The notes beneath the pieces were generated by a model. It was given only the letters and a program-made list of their open reading frames with translations. It ran no database searches and was not told where the DNA came from. 64,000 nucleotides of DNA from a beta proteobacterium AAP65 (GTDB taxonomy: Bacteria > Pseudomonadota > Gammaproteobacteria > Burkholderiales > Burkholderiaceae_C): positions 124,001-188,000 of the forward strand of contig LJHW01000020.1 of assembly GCA_001295865.1 (NCBI GenBank), given 5' to 3'. Shown piece after piece: positions 38,305 through 46,370 of the stretch. Numbering within the stretch: the first letter of the stretch is position 1; every line of letters begins with the position of its first letter. The translations under genes were made by a program, and so were the position numbers.

Positions 38305-40323
38305 ATGCCCACCCTGCACCGCCTCACCACCGCCCTCTTGGCCGCCGGCCTGGCCAGCGCCGCGCTGGCCCAGAAGCCCGCCGACCAGCCCGGTGCCTGC
38401 ACCGACTTCGACGCCTACGCCAACGCCGAATGGCTGGCCCGCACCGAACTGCCACCCGACCGCGCGCGCATCGGCAGCTTCGACGCGCTGCGTGTGGCCA
38501 ACGACCGCCTGCTCGAACAAGGCCTGCGCGAGATCGCCACCGATCCTTCACGCGCGCGCACGCCGGGGCTGAAGCTGCTCTCGGCGCACTACCGCGCCGG
38601 GTTGGACACCGCCAGCATCGAAAAGCGCGGCCTCAGCGCCGTGCAGCCCTGGCTGGCGCGCATTGCCAAGCTCGAACGCGCACAGCTGCCGGCACTCATC
38701 GGCGAGATGGCGCGATTGCAGATCAGCGCACCCGTGGCCGTTTTCGTCGGCACCGACGCCAAAGACGCCACGCGCCACGCCCTGCAGGTCAGCCAGGCCG
38801 GCCTGGGTCTGCCCGACCGCGACGACTACTTCGGCACCGACGACAACAGCCGCAAGCTGCAGGCCGCCTACCGCGTCTACGCCGAGCGCCTGCTGAAAGC
38901 CGCCGGCGCCCCGGCCGATGCCGCGACGATCGACGCGCTAATGGCCTTCGAGCAAGACCTCGCCCAAGCCTCGATGACCCGCGTGCAGCGCCGCGACCCC
39001 AACGCCGTCTACAACCCGATGACGGTGGCGCAGCTGCAGCAGCAGGCTGCGGGCTTCGACTGGGCCGCCTGGCTGCAGGCCTACGCCGGCCTGGGCGCGA
39101 ACCAGGGTCTCATCGTCGGCCAGCCGGCCTTTGCACAGGGCGTGGCGGCGCTGGCCGAAAAAGCGCCACTGGAAACCTGGCGGACCTACCTGCGCGTGCG
39201 CGCGCTCGACGCCATCGCCGAGCACGGCCCGCAGGGCGTGGCGCAGGCGCATTTCGACTACACCCAGGGCGCCATCCGCGGCCTGAAGGCCGCGCCGCCG
39301 CGTGTGGAGCAGCTCATCCTCATGATCGGCGGCCGCACCGGGGGTTCGCCGCTGGGCGAAACGCTGGGCGAGCTTTTCGTCACCAAGGCCTTTTCGCCGG
39401 CAGCCCAGCAGCGCGCGCTGGCCATGGTGGCCGACATCAAGCTGGCCATGCAGCGCCGCATCGACGCCCTGCCCTGGATGAGCGAGCCCACCAAGGTGCT
39501 GGCGCAAGCCAAGCTGGCGGCGATGGCGGTGAAGATCGGCGGCCCCGAGAAGTGGAAAACCTACGAAGGCCTCGTGCTGCAGCCCGATGACTTCGCCGGC
39601 AACCTGCTGAAGATCAACGCCTGGCACAGCGCGCAGCGCCTGGCCGATCTGAACCGGCCCGTGGACCGCAGCCGCTGGAACACCAGCCCGCACATCGTCA
39701 ACGCGTTTGCCGCAGGCGGCAACCAGATCGTCTTCCCGGCCGGCATCCTGCAGCCGCCCTTCTTCGACGAGAAGGCCGACGACGCCAGCAACTACGGTGG
39801 CATCGGCATGGTCATCGGCCACGAGATCACGCACCACTTCGACGACCGCGGCCGCCAGTTCGATGCCGTGGGCAACCTGCGCGATTGGTGGCAGCCGGCA
39901 GACGCCGCGGCCTACAAGGCGCGCGCCGACCAGGTGGCCGCGCTCTACAGCAGCTACGAGCCCGTGCCCGGCGTGCGCATCAACGGAAGGCAGACGCTGG
40001 GCGAGAACATCTCCGACCTGGCCGGCATCCAGATCGCCTTTGACGGCCTGCAGATCGCGCTGGCCCGCCAGCGCGCGGCGGGCCAGCCGGCACCGCTGAT
40101 CGACGGCCGCACGCCCGAGCAGCGCTTCTTCCTCTCGCACGCCACGGTCTGGCGCGGCAAGTACCGCACCGAAGCGCTGGTGGACCAGCTGCGCACCGGC
40201 GCGCACTCACCGGGGCGCTGGCGCATCCTGGGGCCGCTGTCCAACATCCCGGCCTTCGCGCAGGCGTTCAGCTGCAAGCCGGGCGACCCGATGGTGGCCG
40301 CCACACCCATCGTCGTGTGGTGA
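38305..40323 (+). CDS. M13 family metalloendopeptidase (PepO/neprilysin type), exported
   Basis: 672 residues from the ATG at 38305, with a signal peptide LLAAGLASAALAQ. Zinc motif HEITH starts at His506 in MVIGHEITHHFDDRG, and the third ligand lies in GENISDLAGIQIAFDGL (ENxxD). Start of mature protein DFDAYANAEWL is the usual M13 entry. The C-terminus keeps the SC motif-like end AQAFSCKPGDPM. It cleaves peptides in the periplasm or outside the cell. Confidence 0.9.
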   Translation: MPTLHRLTTALLAAGLASAALAQKPADQPGACTDFDAYANAEWLARTELPPDRARIGSFDALRVANDRLLEQGLREIATDPSRARTPGLKLLSAHYRAGLDTASIEKRGLSAVQPWLARIAKLERAQLPALIGEMARLQISAPVAVFVGTDAKDATRHALQVSQAGLGLPDRDDYFGTDDNSRKLQAAYRVYAERLLKAAGAPADAATIDALMAFEQDLAQASMTRVQRRDPNAVYNPMTVAQLQQQAAGFDWAAWLQAYAGLGANQGLIVGQPAFAQGVAALAEKAPLETWRTYLRVRALDAIAEHGPQGVAQAHFDYTQGAIRGLKAAPPRVEQLILMIGGRTGGSPLGETLGELFVTKAFSPAAQQRALAMVADIKLAMQRRIDALPWMSEPTKVLAQAKLAAMAVKIGGPEKWKTYEGLVLQPDDFAGNLLKINAWHSAQRLADLNRPVDRSRWNTSPHIVNAFAAGGNQIVFPAGILQPPFFDEKADDASNYGGIGMVIGHEITHHFDDRGRQFDAVGNLRDWWQPADAAAYKARADQVAALYSSYEPVPGVRINGRQTLGENISDLAGIQIAFDGLQIALARQRAAGQPAPLIDGRTPEQRFFLSHATVWRGKYRTEALVDQLRTGAHSPGRWRILGPLSNIPAFAQAFSCKPGDPMVAATPIVVW

Positions 40324-40354
40324 GGTGATGTGAGCCGGGGCGCGGCCGGCCGGC

Positions 40355-40696
40355 TCAGCCGCGGCGGCCGAGGCCCGCGCGCTGCAGCCTCGGCTGCAGC
40401 TTCTGCCACAGCCGCCAGGCGCTCCAGGCCCGCCAGCCCAGCCGCCAGGCGCGGCGCGGGCGCATCACCACCAGCACCACGCCGGCGGCCAGCGGCACTT
40501 CGGGGTGGGTCCGCAGCCAACGCCAGCCGGCCAGCAGGCGGTCGGCGAAGCCCAGCGGCGCGCGCAGCGCCTGCGCTTCCTGCGCGAACTGCCGGCGCAG
40601 TGCGGCGCTGCGCTGCAGCAGGGCTTGCTGGCGCTGCGCCAGCGGCGCCAGGCGTGCCGGCGAGGGCGGGGGCGAAGCGGCGTTGCGTGCGTTCAT
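40355..40696 (-). CDS. YqjK-like protein
   Basis: 113 residues, highly basic, with a helical Gln/Arg-rich N-terminal half (RLAPLAQRQQALLQRSAALRR) and a hydrophobic stretch VPLAAGVVLVVMRP. It matches the third gene of the yqjD-yqjE-yqjK arrangement. Its ATG overlaps the stop of the YqjE-like gene by four bases. Function is not established; the set is linked to the envelope and stationary-phase ribosome anchoring. Confidence 0.7.
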   Translation of the reverse strand: MNARNAASPPPSPARLAPLAQRQQALLQRSAALRRQFAQEAQALRAPLGFADRLLAGWRWLRTHPEVPLAAGVVLVVMRPRRAWRLGWRAWSAWRLWQKLQPRLQRAGLGRRG

Positions 40697-41175
40697 GACC
40701 GCCCGGGGCCTGGGCCGGCGGCCCGGTCTGGATTGGGCGAAGGCGCGGGCGCTGACTCAGGCGTTGGCGCCGTCGCCGGCAGCGCCACGCCGCGCAAGCC
40801 TTCCAGATCGCGCTGCAGCTCGCCCAGCGTCAGGGCAAAAGGCCCGCCTTCGCTGGCCTGCAGGCCCGCACGCGCCCACACCAGCAGGGCCACGCCGCCC
40901 GCCACGAACAGCAGCAGCATCACGCCCAGCGCGGCCAGGCGGTAGCTGTCCCAGAACAGCAGCAGCACGAAGGCCGCGGCCAGCACCGCGGCCACGCCCA
41001 GCATCAACAGGCCCAGGCCCACACGCCACAGCGCGTCGAAGAGACGCAGCTTTTCGGCCTCGAGCTCGGTGCCGACGAGCGCCAGCCGCAGCTGCACGGT
41101 GCCCAGCGCGGTGGCCAGCAGGGTGCGCAGCGAGTGGAAGAGCCCGCCCGCGGCGGGCGGGCCGTTCAGCGCCAT
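40693..41175 (-). CDS. YqjE-like phage holin family membrane protein
   Basis: 160 residues: amphipathic start GLFHSLRTLLATALG, then two strong hydrophobic helices (about 54-74 and 81-101), and a Pro/Ala/Ser-rich tail. This is the pattern of holin-X/YqjE proteins, which despite the name are chromosomal inner-membrane proteins. It stands between a DUF883 and a YqjK-like gene, as in E. coli. Function unknown. Confidence 0.78.
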   Translation of the reverse strand: MALNGPPAAGGLFHSLRTLLATALGTVQLRLALVGTELEAEKLRLFDALWRVGLGLLMLGVAAVLAAAFVLLLFWDSYRLAALGVMLLLFVAGGVALLVWARAGLQASEGGPFALTLGELQRDLEGLRGVALPATAPTPESAPAPSPNPDRAAGPGPGRS

Positions 41176-41206
41176 TTCGGCAGCCGGTTTGACAGGGCCG
41201 GGCCGG

Positions 41207-41518
41207 TCAACGGCGCCCGATCAACATGCCCACGATCACACCGATGCCGGCGCCGATGGCCACCGATTTCCACGGGTGCTCGTGCACATAGTCGTCAGCG
41301 GCATGGCCCACGGCCTTGGCCTTCTCGGTGGCCGATTCCTGCAGCGCCAGCAGGCTGTCCTTGGACTGCGCCAGCCGCTCTTGCAACCGCTCGCGCAGTC
41401 CGACGGCGCCTTCGCCCATCTCGCTGGCTGTCATCTTCAGCAGCTGTTCGGCATCGGCCACCACCACGCGCAGGTCGGCCATCAGCTTTTCGCGTTGCAT
41501 TGCGGTCATCTCGGTCAT
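41207..41518 (-). CDS. DUF883/YqjD-ElaB family protein
   Basis: 103 residues. A long amphipathic helix (LMADLRVVVADAEQLLKMT, LRERLQERLAQSKDSLLAL) is followed by DYVHEHPWKSVAIGAGIGVIVGMLIGRR, the family's C-terminal membrane anchor with the conserved HPW. The E. coli relatives bind ribosomes in stationary phase and anchor them at the inner membrane. First gene of the trio. Confidence 0.88.
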   Translation of the reverse strand: MTEMTAMQREKLMADLRVVVADAEQLLKMTASEMGEGAVGLRERLQERLAQSKDSLLALQESATEKAKAVGHAADDYVHEHPWKSVAIGAGIGVIVGMLIGRR

Positions 41519-41624
41519 CGTTCGCTCCTGAGGGTTGCTACTGAGGACCTTGAACTTACCACCCCCTGCGGGGCGGCCCGGTTCGACGTCATTGCCCGAG
41601 CTCGGGCCTTTGCCGCCGCCGGTT

Positions 41625-42746
41625 TCAGCAGCGCCGCACCACCACGCTGCCGATGGAGTAACCCGCGCCGAAGCTGCAGACCACGCCCAGGCTGCCGGCC
41701 GCCAGATCGGCGTGGTGCTTGTGGAAGGCGATGATGCTGCCGGCACTCGCCGTGTTGGCGTATTCGCTGAGGATGATGGGCGCGATGTCATCGCCCACCT
41801 CGCGCCCCACCAGCTTCTTCAGCACCAGCTGGTTCATGCCCAGGTTGGCCTGGTGCAGCCAGTAGCGGCGCACCGCGGTGGGCTCGAAACCCAGGCTCTG
41901 CAGGTGGGCCTCGATGTGCGCCGCGGCCATGGGCACCACCTCCTTGAAGACCTTGCGGCCTTCCTGCATGAAGGTCTTGTCGCGCGCGTCGGGGTCGGTG
42001 TCTTCGCAGCGGTTCATGAAACCCGCGTTGTTGCGGATGTTGTTGCTGTACTGCGTGACGAGGTGGGTGCCCAGCACTTCCCACTGGTCGGCGCTGGTGG
42101 CGGTGTCGGCGGCTTCCACGATGACGGCGGTGCACACGTCACCGAAGATGAAGTGGCAATCGCGGTCGCGCCACTCCAGGTGCGCCGAGGTGATCTCGGG
42201 GTTGACCACGAGCACACACTTCGCGCTGCCGCACTTCACGGCGTTGACGGCCTGCTCGATGGCGAAGGTGGCGCTGCTGCAGGCCACGTTCATGTCGAAG
42301 CCATAACCGCGCGCGCCGATGGCGGCCTGGATCTCGCAGGCCATGGCCGGGTAGGCGCGCTGCATGTTGGCGGCGGCGCAGAGCACGCCGTCGATGTCGC
42401 TGCCCTGTTTGCCAGCGGCGGCCAGGGCCTGTTTCGCGGCGGCCACGGCGATCTCGGCCATCAGGCTGAGCTCATCGTCGGCGCGCGGCGCGAAGCGCGG
42501 CTTCATGCGCGTGGGGTCCAGCACGCCCTCTTTTTCCAGCACGTAGCGCTGCTGGATGCCCGAGGCTTTTTCGATGAACTCGACGCTGGAATGTGTCAGC
42601 GGCTGCCGCGTGCCGGCGGCGATCTCATCGGCGTGTTGGGCGTTCTGCAGGTCGGCGTAAGCGTTGAAGCTGGCCACCAGCTCGGCGTTGCTGATCACCT
42701 GCGAGGGCTGGAAGAGCCCGGTCCCGGATATGACGACTTTTTTCAT
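41625..42746 (-). CDS. beta-ketoacyl-ACP synthase III-like protein
   Basis: 373 residues. Catalytic Cys in DMNVACSSATFAIE, His in YWLHQANLGMNQ, Asn in SEYANTASAGS, the FabH Cys-His-Asn triad. It is longer than housekeeping FabH (about 317-330) and starts GTGLFQPSQVISNAEL, closer to a variant KAS III used for special acyl starters or secondary products. Related genes are sometimes annotated fabH2 or fabY-like. It is monocistronic here. Starter substrate unknown. Confidence 0.87.
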   Translation of the reverse strand: MKKVVISGTGLFQPSQVISNAELVASFNAYADLQNAQHADEIAAGTRQPLTHSSVEFIEKASGIQQRYVLEKEGVLDPTRMKPRFAPRADDELSLMAEIAVAAAKQALAAAGKQGSDIDGVLCAAANMQRAYPAMACEIQAAIGARGYGFDMNVACSSATFAIEQAVNAVKCGSAKCVLVVNPEITSAHLEWRDRDCHFIFGDVCTAVIVEAADTATSADQWEVLGTHLVTQYSNNIRNNAGFMNRCEDTDPDARDKTFMQEGRKVFKEVVPMAAAHIEAHLQSLGFEPTAVRRYWLHQANLGMNQLVLKKLVGREVGDDIAPIILSEYANTASAGSIIAFHKHHADLAAGSLGVVCSFGAGYSIGSVVVRRC

Positions 42747-42834
42747 GCCGGCAGTTTAGGCGGGGCGCCCCGGTCGCCCCACCGGGGCGATTCCCAATCC
42801 GGAGCAGACCGGCCCCCGCCCTGCGCGGCGCCCT

Positions 42835-43515
42835 TTACTTGGCCTTGGTCTTGCGCGCCGCGCTGCCGCCGCTGGCGAGCGCGTCGCTCATGCCGATCAG
42901 CACACCGCTGACCATGGCCGTGTAGCTCTCGGCCAGCACCTGCGCGGCGCGCATGCTGGCGGCACGGCTGTTGCGCAGCGCGCTCTGCATCTGCTCGGCC
43001 ATGGCCTCGACCGTGGTGGCCGCCTGCGCGCCGCTGAGCGTGCCGCCGGCCTGCATCTTCTCCAGGATGGGCGCCCAGGCGCTGGCCAGGGGCGTGCCCG
43101 CGCCGGCGGCGGCCTTTTTCATGGCCGCGAACATCGTGTCTTCCATCTTCTCGAGGTCGGCCAGGGCCTTGCCCAGGTGCTTTTCGCGCAGATCGGCGCC
43201 TTGCGTCACCAGGGTGCTGAGGGCCACGCGGTTGGCCTCCACGGCCTTGAGCAGGGCCTGGTCGATGCCGGTGACGGCCTGGTCGAGCAGGCTTTCGGCG
43301 TCGATGCCCGGCAGCGGGTTCTTCGCGATACCGGTGCTGGCGGCCTCGGCCACCTGCTTGAGCGCGCCGCGGATGTTCTTCAGCGTGAGCTCGCGGCCCT
43401 GCAGCGCCGCCAGCGTGGCGTCGGTGGTGGCCTTGCGCAGCTGCGTGCCCTGCTGGGCGGTGGCGCTCTCGAACATCGAGATCAGCGCTTCGGCATCGAA
43501 CATCGGCATGGCCAT
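42835..43515 (-). CDS. helical phasin-like protein, possibly DUF6781
   Basis: 226 residues, almost wholly alpha-helical and Ala-rich, with amphipathic repeats such as LLDQAVTGIDQALLKAVEAN and KALADLEKMEDTMFAAMK, and a basic tail SGGSAARKTKAK. It resembles phasins and the betaproteobacterial DUF6781 proteins. Phasins coat polyhydroxybutyrate granules. It begins 20 bases after the nitronate monooxygenase gene, so it may share the FNR-controlled transcript. The granule role is only an inference. Confidence 0.65.
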   Translation of the reverse strand: MAMPMFDAEALISMFESATAQQGTQLRKATTDATLAALQGRELTLKNIRGALKQVAEAASTGIAKNPLPGIDAESLLDQAVTGIDQALLKAVEANRVALSTLVTQGADLREKHLGKALADLEKMEDTMFAAMKKAAAGAGTPLASAWAPILEKMQAGGTLSGAQAATTVEAMAEQMQSALRNSRAASMRAAQVLAESYTAMVSGVLIGMSDALASGGSAARKTKAK

Positions 43516-43535
43516 GGGACAGGTCCTTTGGGCGT

Positions 43536-44828
43536 TCAGGTGGGGTGGGCCGCCATGCTCGCACTGGGGGCGGCCTGCGGCAAGCCCGGCGCAGCGCCGG
43601 GGGTGAGCAGGCGCTCCAGCAGCTCGCGCACGCTGCGGATCTGCGCGCCGAAAGGCAGCTCGCCCGCGCCGCGGAAAAACAGGCCCTTCTTCTCGTCACC
43701 GCGCAGCGCCGCAGCGAGCTGGTGGTCGATGCAGAACTGGCCCCAGCCCTTCAAGCCATCGCGCAGCCCGCACTGCGCCAGGCAATCGAAAGCCTTGGTA
43801 CAGCGCGCCTTCGCGTGGGCCACGGCCTGCAGCCGCCCTTCGTGCGCCAGGTACTGGCGCAGCCAAGGCGTGGCCACGGCGCGCGCGGGCAGGCCGGCGA
43901 CGCTGGTGAACTCGACCACGTCTTCTTCGCGCGCTTCGGCCAACACACGCTTGAACACCGGGTCGGCATCGGCCTCGGTCGTGACGGCAAAGGGTGTGCC
44001 CAGTTGCACCGCGGCCGCGCCCAGGGCCTGCAGCTCGGCAATCTGCTCGTAGCGGCGGATGCCGCCCGCGGCGATCAGCGGCACCTCGCGTTCCAGCCCC
44101 GCGCTGCGCAGGAAGGCCAGGCTTTGCGGGATGACGTTCTCGAAGTCAAAACGCGGGTCTTGCAGATCGGCCACACGCGCCGCGCCCAGGTGACCACCGG
44201 CCAGGCGCGGGTGTTCGATGACGATGGCGTCGGGCAGGCGCTTCTTGCGCTCCCACTTCTTCACGATGAGCTGCACGCCGCGTGCATCGCTGAGGATGGG
44301 CACGAGCGCGGCACGCGGGTGGTCTTGGGCGAGGTCGGGCAGGTCCAGCGGCAGGCCGGCGCCCACCACCACGGCGTCGATGCCGGCTTCCAGCGCGCGG
44401 CGCACCTGCGCGGCGTAGGCGCTCACCGCGCGCATCACGTTCACCGCCAGCAGGCCGCGCCCGCCGCTGCGCACACGCGCCGCAGCGATTTCACGCGACA
44501 GCGCTTCGAGGTTGGCGGCGTCGATGGCGGTCTTGGCCGCCTCGCCGTTGCCCAGGCCGCGCGTCTGCGCCATCAGGTCGGGGTGCAGGCGCCGCAGGTC
44601 GACGCTGCTGAGCGTGCCCACGCCCCCGGCCGCGGCCACGGCGCCGGCCAGGCGCTGCGCCGAAACACCCACGCCCATGCCGCCCTGCACCACCGGCAGC
44701 AGTTGGCGGCCGGCCAGCTGCAAGGGGCGCAGGCCGCTGCGCGCCAGCAGGCTGGCGAGTTGTTCGGCCTGATCAACTTGCTCGGCTTGCTCGGCTTGCT
44801 CAGCCTGGTCGGCTGCTGTGGCGCTCAA
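43536..44828 (-). CDS. nitronate monooxygenase-like FMN protein
   Basis: 430 residues. After an unusual Ala-Glu-Gln repeat leader, the TIM-barrel of the 2-nitropropane dioxygenase family starts VVQGGMGVGVSAQRLAGAVAAAGG. Phosphate-binding segments PLIAAGGIRRYEQI and GAAAVQLGTPFAVTTEA follow. The C-terminal third contains several Cys (KARCTKAFDCLAQCGLR, QFCIDH), longer than in standard NMO. Its start overlaps the end of usp, so the pair is coupled. Members oxidise nitronates or serve as NAD(P)H:quinone reductases; the substrate is open. Confidence 0.82.
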   Translation of the reverse strand: MSATAADQAEQAEQAEQVDQAEQLASLLARSGLRPLQLAGRQLLPVVQGGMGVGVSAQRLAGAVAAAGGVGTLSSVDLRRLHPDLMAQTRGLGNGEAAKTAIDAANLEALSREIAAARVRSGGRGLLAVNVMRAVSAYAAQVRRALEAGIDAVVVGAGLPLDLPDLAQDHPRAALVPILSDARGVQLIVKKWERKKRLPDAIVIEHPRLAGGHLGAARVADLQDPRFDFENVIPQSLAFLRSAGLEREVPLIAAGGIRRYEQIAELQALGAAAVQLGTPFAVTTEADADPVFKRVLAEAREEDVVEFTSVAGLPARAVATPWLRQYLAHEGRLQAVAHAKARCTKAFDCLAQCGLRDGLKGWGQFCIDHQLAAALRGDEKKGLFFRGAGELPFGAQIRSVRELLERLLTPGAAPGLPQAAPSASMAAHPT

Positions 44829-45268
44829 TGCAGCACCAGCACCGGCAAGGTGCTGCGCGAGATCACGCTCTTGGTGTGCGAGCCGAACAGCAACTCGCCC
44901 AGCGCGCCGCGGCCGTGTGTGGCCATCACCAGCAGGTCACAACCGTGTTCGACGGCTGTGGCCACGATGGTGTTGTCCACCGTGTCGCTGCGCTTGAAGC
45001 AGCCTTCGAAAGGCACACCGGCGGCCGCCGCGTGGGCGGCAAAACGGTCGAGCGTGGCCTGGGCGTGGGCCTCGGTGCGCTGGCGGTGGTCTTCGGCCTG
45101 GCGCAGGTAGGCGCTCATCACCGAGCTTTCGGTGGGCAGCGGCGGCAGGGGCTCGGCCACGAAACCGGTGATGCGCGCGCCCAGCTTGCTGGCCAGGCCC
45201 ACGCTTTGCACGAAAGTGCGTTCCGAGAGTTCACTGCCGTCGATGGGCACAAACAGATGGGTGTACAT
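44825..45268 (-). CDS. universal stress protein, UspA family
   Basis: 147 residues, one Usp domain: start HLFVPIDGSELSERTFVQS, and the ATP-binding end MATHGRGALGELLFGSHTKSVI with the G-2x-G-9x-G(S/T) pattern. It is followed by the nitronate monooxygenase-like gene with a four-base overlap. An FNR-type promoter sits upstream, predicting induction under oxygen limitation, a known habit of Usp genes in related bacteria. Confidence 0.92.
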   Translation of the reverse strand: MYTHLFVPIDGSELSERTFVQSVGLASKLGARITGFVAEPLPPLPTESSVMSAYLRQAEDHRQRTEAHAQATLDRFAAHAAAAGVPFEGCFKRSDTVDNTIVATAVEHGCDLLVMATHGRGALGELLFGSHTKSVISRSTLPVLVLH

Positions 45269-45313
45269 GGCGCAGCCTCAGGGGGTCCGGCAAGGGGCCG
45301 GAGCTTCGCCCTC

Positions 45314-45355
45314 AGTCTAGGAAGGGCCGGGCGCTGCGGGCTTGATGCCGGTCAA
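45314..45355 (-). promoter_or_regulatory. FNR/Anr-type class II promoter of usp
   Basis: On the minus strand TTGAC-CGGC-ATCAA (45342-45355) matches the FNR half-sites TTGAT-N4-ATCAA in nine of ten bases. Exactly 22 bases later comes TAGACT (45314-45319), a good -10. This puts the box centre near -41.5, the class II geometry. The start codon of usp is 46 bases beyond the -10. Confidence 0.75.
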
Positions 45356-45476
45356 GACCCGCTGCAAGAAGCCGCGCCTCAGGAAGCCCTGTCGGCGCTC
45401 CGGGAAAACGCCCGTTGTTGCCCGCGCCACCGCGCGCCGATGATCGGCCGCGCCACACAACGAGGAGGAGACACGC

Positions 45477-46370
45477 ATGCACAAGACCACCCCTTGGCGC
45501 TGGCTGGCGGCCCTGGGCCTGCTGGCGGCAGGCGCCTGGCTGGCCCTGGCCCAGGCCACCAACTACAGCCTCTGGATCAACGGCCGCACCGGCGGTGGCC
45601 AGGTGGGCAACCACGCCGATTTCACCTACTGGGGCCCGGCCACCACCGCCGCCGGCGTCAACAAGAAGGCCGTGAACTGGGACGGCTACAACCGCATCAG
45701 CACCACCAACGGCAACATCCGCGACGCGCTGGACTGCTACTGCACCGGCCCGAACTGGTGCTACGTGGCGGCGCACTCGGCCGGCAACCTGCAGATCGGC
45801 TATGCGCTGGCGCTGTACGGCACCAGCAGCCGCAGCATCAAGACGCCCACACCGAACAGCGCCGGCCAGTGCGGCAACAGCGGCGCCGGCACACAAACGG
45901 GCTGGAACATCAAGTGGGTGAACGTGGCCGGCGGCGCGGCCGGTGGCAGCGAATTGGCCGACGCCGGCGACTGGGCGCTGAGCGAACCGCTGGTCAGCGA
46001 CCTCAAGACCAGCACCGCACGGGCGCTGTACAACCACAACGCCACCACCGCCAAGTGGTTCTACATGTACGCCGGCAGCAAGGGCACGCTCTACAGCTTT
46101 GTGCTGCCGGGGCAGGACGATGAAGCCATCGCCTACCACTCCAGCGGCGGTGTGTCGGGCAGCAGCGGCGCTTCGTTCTGCAACCCGAGCGACTGGCTGT
46201 GCAACGACCTCACGCTGGGCACCGCCGCCAACCAGGGCGGCCGCGCGAAGTGGAGCTACCACTCGGTGCGCTTCCGCGACGACAGCGAGGCGCTGGACCA
46301 CTACACCCGCGGCAACTGGGGCGGCATCGTCTCCAAGGTGCGCGCCGACATGGTGGCCAACGCCAAGTGA
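45477..46370 (+). CDS. secreted hydrolase-like protein with AHSAG motif
   Basis: 297 residues from an ATG preceded by GAGGAGGAGA. Signal peptide: LAALGLLAAGAWLALAQA. The mature part has NYSLWINGRTGGGQVG, then CYVAAHSAGNLQIGYALAL, where Ser101 in the GHSxG-like AHSAG forms a nucleophile elbow of an alpha/beta hydrolase. A late His (SYHSVRFRDDSEALDHY) could complete a triad. Several Cys suggest disulfides. The next gene overlaps by four bases. An esterase or lipase-like role is an inference; the family is not recognised. Confidence 0.65.
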   Translation: MHKTTPWRWLAALGLLAAGAWLALAQATNYSLWINGRTGGGQVGNHADFTYWGPATTAAGVNKKAVNWDGYNRISTTNGNIRDALDCYCTGPNWCYVAAHSAGNLQIGYALALYGTSSRSIKTPTPNSAGQCGNSGAGTQTGWNIKWVNVAGGAAGGSELADAGDWALSEPLVSDLKTSTARALYNHNATTAKWFYMYAGSKGTLYSFVLPGQDDEAIAYHSSGGVSGSSGASFCNPSDWLCNDLTLGTAANQGGRAKWSYHSVRFRDDSEALDHYTRGNWGGIVSKVRADMVANAK

